From contig NZ_JAHSTX010000001.1 in NCBI RefSeq assembly GCF_019145375.1, positions 2,021,001 to 2,085,000 of the forward strand: DNA of 64,000 bases, read 5' to 3'. The stretch comes from Pseudomonas triticicola. Lineage in GTDB: Bacteria > Pseudomonadota > Gammaproteobacteria > Pseudomonadales > Pseudomonadaceae. The notes under the pieces were generated by a model. It saw only the letters and a list, made by a program, of their open reading frames with translations, was not told the origin of the DNA and ran no database searches. A program made the position numbers and the translations under genes. How positions within the stretch are numbered: the stretch's first letter is position 1; every line of letters starts with the position of its first letter. Shown here one piece after another: positions 60,765 through 64,000 of this stretch.

Positions 60765-61715
60765 ATGACCGAATCGAACCACCCTTCCCCGCAATCCATT
60801 CTTGTCCTGGGCGCAGGCGAACTCGGCCTGCCGGTTTTGCGCAACCTTGCGCGAGTGGCAAAGCGCTCGCCCGGCAGCACGATCAGCGTCCTGCTCAGGG
60901 CCTCGACGATCGACAGTCAGTTGCCGGCAAAGAAAGCCGAAATCGATGAACTGCGCAGTCTCGGCGTGCAGATGGTGGCGGCAGATCTGGTCAACGATTC
61001 GATCGACCAACTGGCCGAAGTCTTCGCTCCTTTCGATACCGTAATCGGCTGCGCCGGCATGGTCGCTGGTCGTGAGACGCCGATGAAGCTGGCGACCGCT
61101 GCGCTCAAGTCGGGCATCAAACGCTACTTTCCCTGGCAGTTTGGCGTGGACTTCGAAGTGATCGGCCGGGGCAGTCCGCAGGATCTGTTCGATGCTCAGC
61201 TCGACGTGCGCGAACTGCTGCGCGCGCAGGACAAAACCGAATGGGTGATCATCTCGACCGGCATGTTTACCAGTTTCCTCTTCGAGCCGGTGTTTGAAGT
61301 CGTTGATTTCGACAACGACACCGTTAACGCCCTGGGCAGCCTGGACACCAGCGTGACGCTGACGACCCCGGACGACATCGGCAAGCTGACCGCAGAAATC
61401 GTTTTCTTCGAACCGCGTTTTCGCAACGAGATCGTGTATCTGTCGGGCGACACGCTGACCTATGATCAGGTCGCGGGCCTTCTCGAACGCGTGCTCGGAC
61501 GGCCCTTCAAGCGTAACGTCTGGACGGTGCCGCACCTGATGCAGGAACTGGAAAAAGACCCCACTCACCACATCAAAAAATACCGCGCGGTGTTTGCCCA
61601 AGGTCGAGGTGTGGCGTGGCCGAAAGCGGGCACGTTCAATGAGCAGCGGGCGATACAGGTCACGACGGCCGAGCAGTGGGCGCGGGAAAATCTTGGGCTG
61701 TCTGAAACCTCGTAA
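60765..61715 (+). CDS. NmrA/isoflavone-reductase-like NAD(P)-binding protein
   Basis: The 316-residue protein opens with the Rossmann motif ILVLGAGELGLPVLRNLA, then VLLRASTID for the cofactor phosphate, IDELRSLGVQMVAADLVN, and KRYFPWQFGVD. This is the NmrA/atypical-SDR plan seen in isoflavone-reductase-like proteins and transcriptional co-regulators. No Y-x3-K catalytic pair is clear. CAGGAGA precedes the ATG at 60765. It is divergent from an HxlR repressor, a common arrangement. The substrate is unknown. Confidence 0.87.
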   Translation: MTESNHPSPQSILVLGAGELGLPVLRNLARVAKRSPGSTISVLLRASTIDSQLPAKKAEIDELRSLGVQMVAADLVNDSIDQLAEVFAPFDTVIGCAGMVAGRETPMKLATAALKSGIKRYFPWQFGVDFEVIGRGSPQDLFDAQLDVRELLRAQDKTEWVIISTGMFTSFLFEPVFEVVDFDNDTVNALGSLDTSVTLTTPDDIGKLTAEIVFFEPRFRNEIVYLSGDTLTYDQVAGLLERVLGRPFKRNVWTVPHLMQELEKDPTHHIKKYRAVFAQGRGVAWPKAGTFNEQRAIQVTTAEQWARENLGLSETS

Positions 61716-61788
61716 AGCTTAGTAGCATGTGGCCACTTTTCGGTATCATCTGCTTTTGAAAAAGTCCGATGGTATCCAGGAGCAGTAC

Positions 61789-62304
61789 ATGTACGGGAAT
61801 GGCAGATTTGGCTTGACGCTTTTGGCTGGAGCATTGGCACTGAGCGGTTGTACTTCACTGTTTCAGGGTAAACAGTATCAATTTCCCCGGCAGGATGAAC
61901 CCTCGGCGACGGTCAGGCTTAAATATGAAAGCGGCACTAACCTCGATGCGATGACCTTCAACGAATCGGGATGTTACGCAGGCTTCACGCCTTTGCCCTA
62001 TACCGAGGGTTTTATCCAATCGCCGGTAGCTGTCGACAAAGAGCTGGTTTTGACTTACCGGCAAACAGTTGGTGGAAAGTTTTGCCAGATACCCTTCTCT
62101 TTCACCCCTCAGGCTGGGGCCAGCTATACGTTGAAGTCGGGCTACTGGACTGAACCCAAGGCTGGCCTTCTCCCGATCTTCACCTTCAATCAACAATACT
62201 GCGGCCTGGGGGTAGTCAAAAAAATCGGATCTCAGGAAAGCATCGAACCCATCAAGCAACTGCGTATCAAAACCGCTTTTGCATGCCTCAGATTCGTCGA
62301 GTGA
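61789..62304 (+). CDS. Putative lipoprotein
   Basis: The 171-residue protein has a lipoprotein signal (FGLTLLAGALALSGC, Cys at about residue 21) and a beta-rich mature part (YQFPRQDEPSATVRLKYESG, CYAGFTPLPY, ASYTLKSGYW). Four more Cys could make disulfides. CAGGAGC lies before the ATG at 61789. I do not recognise a family. It may sit in the outer membrane: the residue after the Cys is Thr, not the Asp retention signal. Confidence 0.7.
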   Translation: MYGNGRFGLTLLAGALALSGCTSLFQGKQYQFPRQDEPSATVRLKYESGTNLDAMTFNESGCYAGFTPLPYTEGFIQSPVAVDKELVLTYRQTVGGKFCQIPFSFTPQAGASYTLKSGYWTEPKAGLLPIFTFNQQYCGLGVVKKIGSQESIEPIKQLRIKTAFACLRFVE

Positions 62305-62416
62305 AAACAACAACCTGTCTCGCTCGGCGCCCAGTAAAGAACATCCTGGTCCATCATTCTGCGGTGGCCCTTTGTAACTGGGAGCCGACACTCGACAATA
62401 CTTCGCTGGCGACCGT

Positions 62417-62806
62417 TTACTGGCTGGAAACACCCTGGCGCTTGGCATATTCCTGCGCGAGGCTCTGGGCGGTTTGTTGAGCATATTCAATACAGGGTTC
62501 AATTCTGCTTCGCACCCCAATCTCCTCGATAGCGGCTATATACGCACTCTCGGTCAGGCACTTTTCAACCAGGGCGCTCGCAAGCGGCAAAGACACTGCT
62601 GGCAACGCCGGAATAAATTCCCGGACAAAATCGGCAGCACTGGCAAGCCGGTTGGCATCGGTTGCAAAGGCCCATTCGCGCAGACTCACGTCATGCAGGT
62701 TGCCGCCTTCATCCCAGCCGTCGGCAAAACGGTCTGTTTTTCCGCAAGCGCCCAGCACGCCGCAAACCAATAAGACAAGCAACCCATTCAGCGTTTTCAC
62801 GAACAT
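62417..62806 (-). CDS. Putative lipoprotein
   Basis: The 129-residue protein has a lipoprotein signal (LNGLLVLLVCGVLGACG, lipidation at the Cys in LGACG) and a helical mature domain with a Trp-containing N-part (FADGWDEGGNLHDVSLREWAF) and two later Cys. The family is unknown. It is convergent with the other lipoprotein gene and separated from the LysR gene by 103 bp. Residues after the Cys (GKTD) are not an inner-membrane signal, so outer-membrane location is likely. Confidence 0.7.
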   Translation of the reverse strand: MFVKTLNGLLVLLVCGVLGACGKTDRFADGWDEGGNLHDVSLREWAFATDANRLASAADFVREFIPALPAVSLPLASALVEKCLTESAYIAAIEEIGVRSRIEPCIEYAQQTAQSLAQEYAKRQGVSSQ

Positions 62807-62909
62807 CGATACTCACTGTATTCAGACTGAAAAATGAAGAGCTGCAAATGATAGCAATATGATTGCATTTGCGTGCACAGAATCAGATCCGATGAAAAGA
62901 CGCCACCTC

Positions 62910-63803
62910 TTACATCCGATGCTGCTCCAGCAAAAAATCCACAAACAAGCGCACCCGCACCGGCATCGCCGCGCCGCCGACGAACACCGCATGAATCGGT
63001 TCCTCATCGCCCGGGTTAAACGCTTGGAGCAGCGGGATCAGCGCGCCGCGCTGCAAGTCTTCCCTGACGGTGAACTCGCCAATCCGCGCAATTCCGGCGC
63101 CGAGTCTGGCGAACTGGGCCAGTGCTTCGCCGCTGCTGCATTCGATGTTGCCGCTGACTTTCAGCGAGAACTCCTTGCCGTCGCGGATAAACGGCCAGTT
63201 GGCTTCGGCGCGGCGGAAGTTGAAGCGCAGGCAGTTGTGCTTGAGCAGGTCTTCCGGTTCGAGAGGTGTGCCGTGACGTTTCAGATAGTCGGACGATGCG
63301 ACCACGACTTGGCCGGTGTGGCCGAGTCGGCGTGCGGTCAACGGGCTGTCGGGCAGATGGCCGAAGCGTATGGCGACGTCCGCCTGGCCGGCGAGGATGT
63401 CGACTACTTCGTCGCCGAGGCTGAGGTCGACGACGATGTTCGGGTAACGGGCGGTGAAAGCTGCGACCAGCGGCACAATGGTCAGCCGTCCATGGCCAAG
63501 GGCGGCACTGACACGCAAGCGGCCCTTGGGTACGCCTTGGTCGGTAATGGCCCCTTCCACTTCGTCCATGTCGGCGAGAATTCGCCGGGCACCGCGCAGG
63601 AAGGCCTCGCCCTCGACGGTAAACGTCAGCGCGCGGGTCGTGCGCAGCAACAGACGAGTGCCGAGTCGTTGTTCGGCGCGGGCGATGATCCGACTGACCG
63701 CCGAAGGCGTCAGCCCCAACGCACGCGCAGCCGCTGAGAGGCTGCCCTCCTGCGCCACGGTGACGAACACGCTCATTTCCCCTGACCTGCCGTTGAAGTC
63801 CAT
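62910..63803 (-). CDS. LysR-family transcriptional regulator
   Basis: The 297-residue protein has the LysR HTH at about 6-64 (MSVFVTVAQEGSLSAAARALGLTPSAVSRIIARAEQ, LLLRTTRALTFT) and an effector domain (GRLRVSAALGHGRLTIVPLV). It is divergent from a truncated MFS gene, with 95 bp between, so it probably controls that transporter. The DNA-contacting helix is well conserved. The effector is unknown. Confidence 0.9.
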   Translation of the reverse strand: MDFNGRSGEMSVFVTVAQEGSLSAAARALGLTPSAVSRIIARAEQRLGTRLLLRTTRALTFTVEGEAFLRGARRILADMDEVEGAITDQGVPKGRLRVSAALGHGRLTIVPLVAAFTARYPNIVVDLSLGDEVVDILAGQADVAIRFGHLPDSPLTARRLGHTGQVVVASSDYLKRHGTPLEPEDLLKHNCLRFNFRRAEANWPFIRDGKEFSLKVSGNIECSSGEALAQFARLGAGIARIGEFTVREDLQRGALIPLLQAFNPGDEEPIHAVFVGGAAMPVRVRLFVDFLLEQHRM

Positions 63804-63898
63804 TCGTGCCTCTTACGCAAAGGTGATTGCCAAAATCGCCATCTACCGCCGGAAAACGATGGATCGTAGCATTGGCGGCATAGATGAGGAGACTTTCC

Positions 63899-64000
63899 AT
63901 GCGTATCAATCCACCACTTGTTGCACTCGCTGTCGGCGCCTTTGGCATCGGCGTCACCGAGTTCGCGCCGATGGGCATGTTGCCCGGCATCGCTGCCGAT
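63899..64000 (+). CDS. MFS transporter, 5' end only (window edge)
   Basis: The first 34 codons are visible: RINPPLVALAVGAFGIGVTEFAPMGMLPGIAAD. This hydrophobic opening with G-I-G-V-T-E-F is typical of the SotB/AraJ-like sugar or drug efflux branch of the MFS. GAGGAGAC lies before the ATG. It is divergent from a LysR gene. The remainder is outside the window. Confidence 0.75.
   Translation, partial: MRINPPLVALAVGAFGIGVTEFAPMGMLPGIAAD

Overview
The window reads as a stretch of accessory chromosome from a Pseudomonas of the fluorescens group. The evidence is the high-GC codon use, the many copies of the GTGGGAGCGAGCCTGCTCGCGA-type REP sequence (single and as inverted pairs), a second REP-like family ending in CCCTCACCC, and families common in this genus (DUF6124-like, DUF2790, FMO next to an AcoR-like regulator). 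No rRNA, tRNA, CRISPR array, transposase or integrase was seen. The species call is inference from these marks.

Layout. 1-7 kb: a truncated sigma-54 (AcoR-like) activator divergent from a flavin monooxygenase, a saccharopine-dehydrogenase-like protein, a GNAT, a LysR regulator and a flavin-reductase-fold protein. 7-10 kb: an Atu4866-like protein and an SDR, divergent from DoxX and a quinone-oxidoreductase-like MDR. 10-17 kb: a TetR regulator, adaptor and RND pump with two near-identical candidate operators, then an APC permease. 17-20 kb: a DUF6124-like gene behind a strongly structured leader, a YHYH peptide, and the rcnR-rcnA nickel/cobalt efflux pair with a C6-A-G6 operator. 20-21.7 kb: an AraC regulator and a secreted SnoaL-like protein.

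21.9-26.2 kb is an AT-richer, divergent two-gene island. One gene is an 849-aa SMC/RloC-like ATPase with a CPLC zinc-hook motif and a C-terminal extension with an R-x3-E...H pattern. The other is a TIR-SIR2 fusion in which the key residues of both NAD-consuming domains are present. This looks like an anti-phage defence module and is the most interesting part of the window.

26.3-38 kb: LysR/SDR/Tlc-like transporter, bestrophin, a hexapeptide protein, LysR plus RidA, several AraC and cupin genes, a 53-aa membrane protein, and an MscS channel. 38.3-40.3 kb: a phosphatase fused to an autotransporter barrel. 40.6-44.3 kb: a methyltransferase flanked by REPINs, then a manganese-catalase cluster with small proteins and an HhH protein. 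44.4-49.7 kb: a diguanylate cyclase, then a GNAT/C39-peptidase fusion divergent from a RimK-like ATP-grasp ligase and a CorA-like protein that lacks the GMN asparagine. 49.7-56 kb: TspO with an alpha/beta hydrolase, DUF2790, and LysR divergent from an ALDH/carboxymuconolactone-decarboxylase-like/MDR operon. 56-64 kb: MerR with a CMD-family protein, a tandem-repeat secreted protein, SDR, AraC, thioesterase, HxlR divergent from NmrA, two lipoproteins, and LysR divergent from a truncated MFS transporter.

A recurring theme is a one-component regulator beside one or two redox enzymes, suggesting many small, separately induced detoxification or catabolic modules. Starts were moved from the longest reading frame wherever a better ribosome-binding site or family alignment supported it; the alternatives are stated in the entries.
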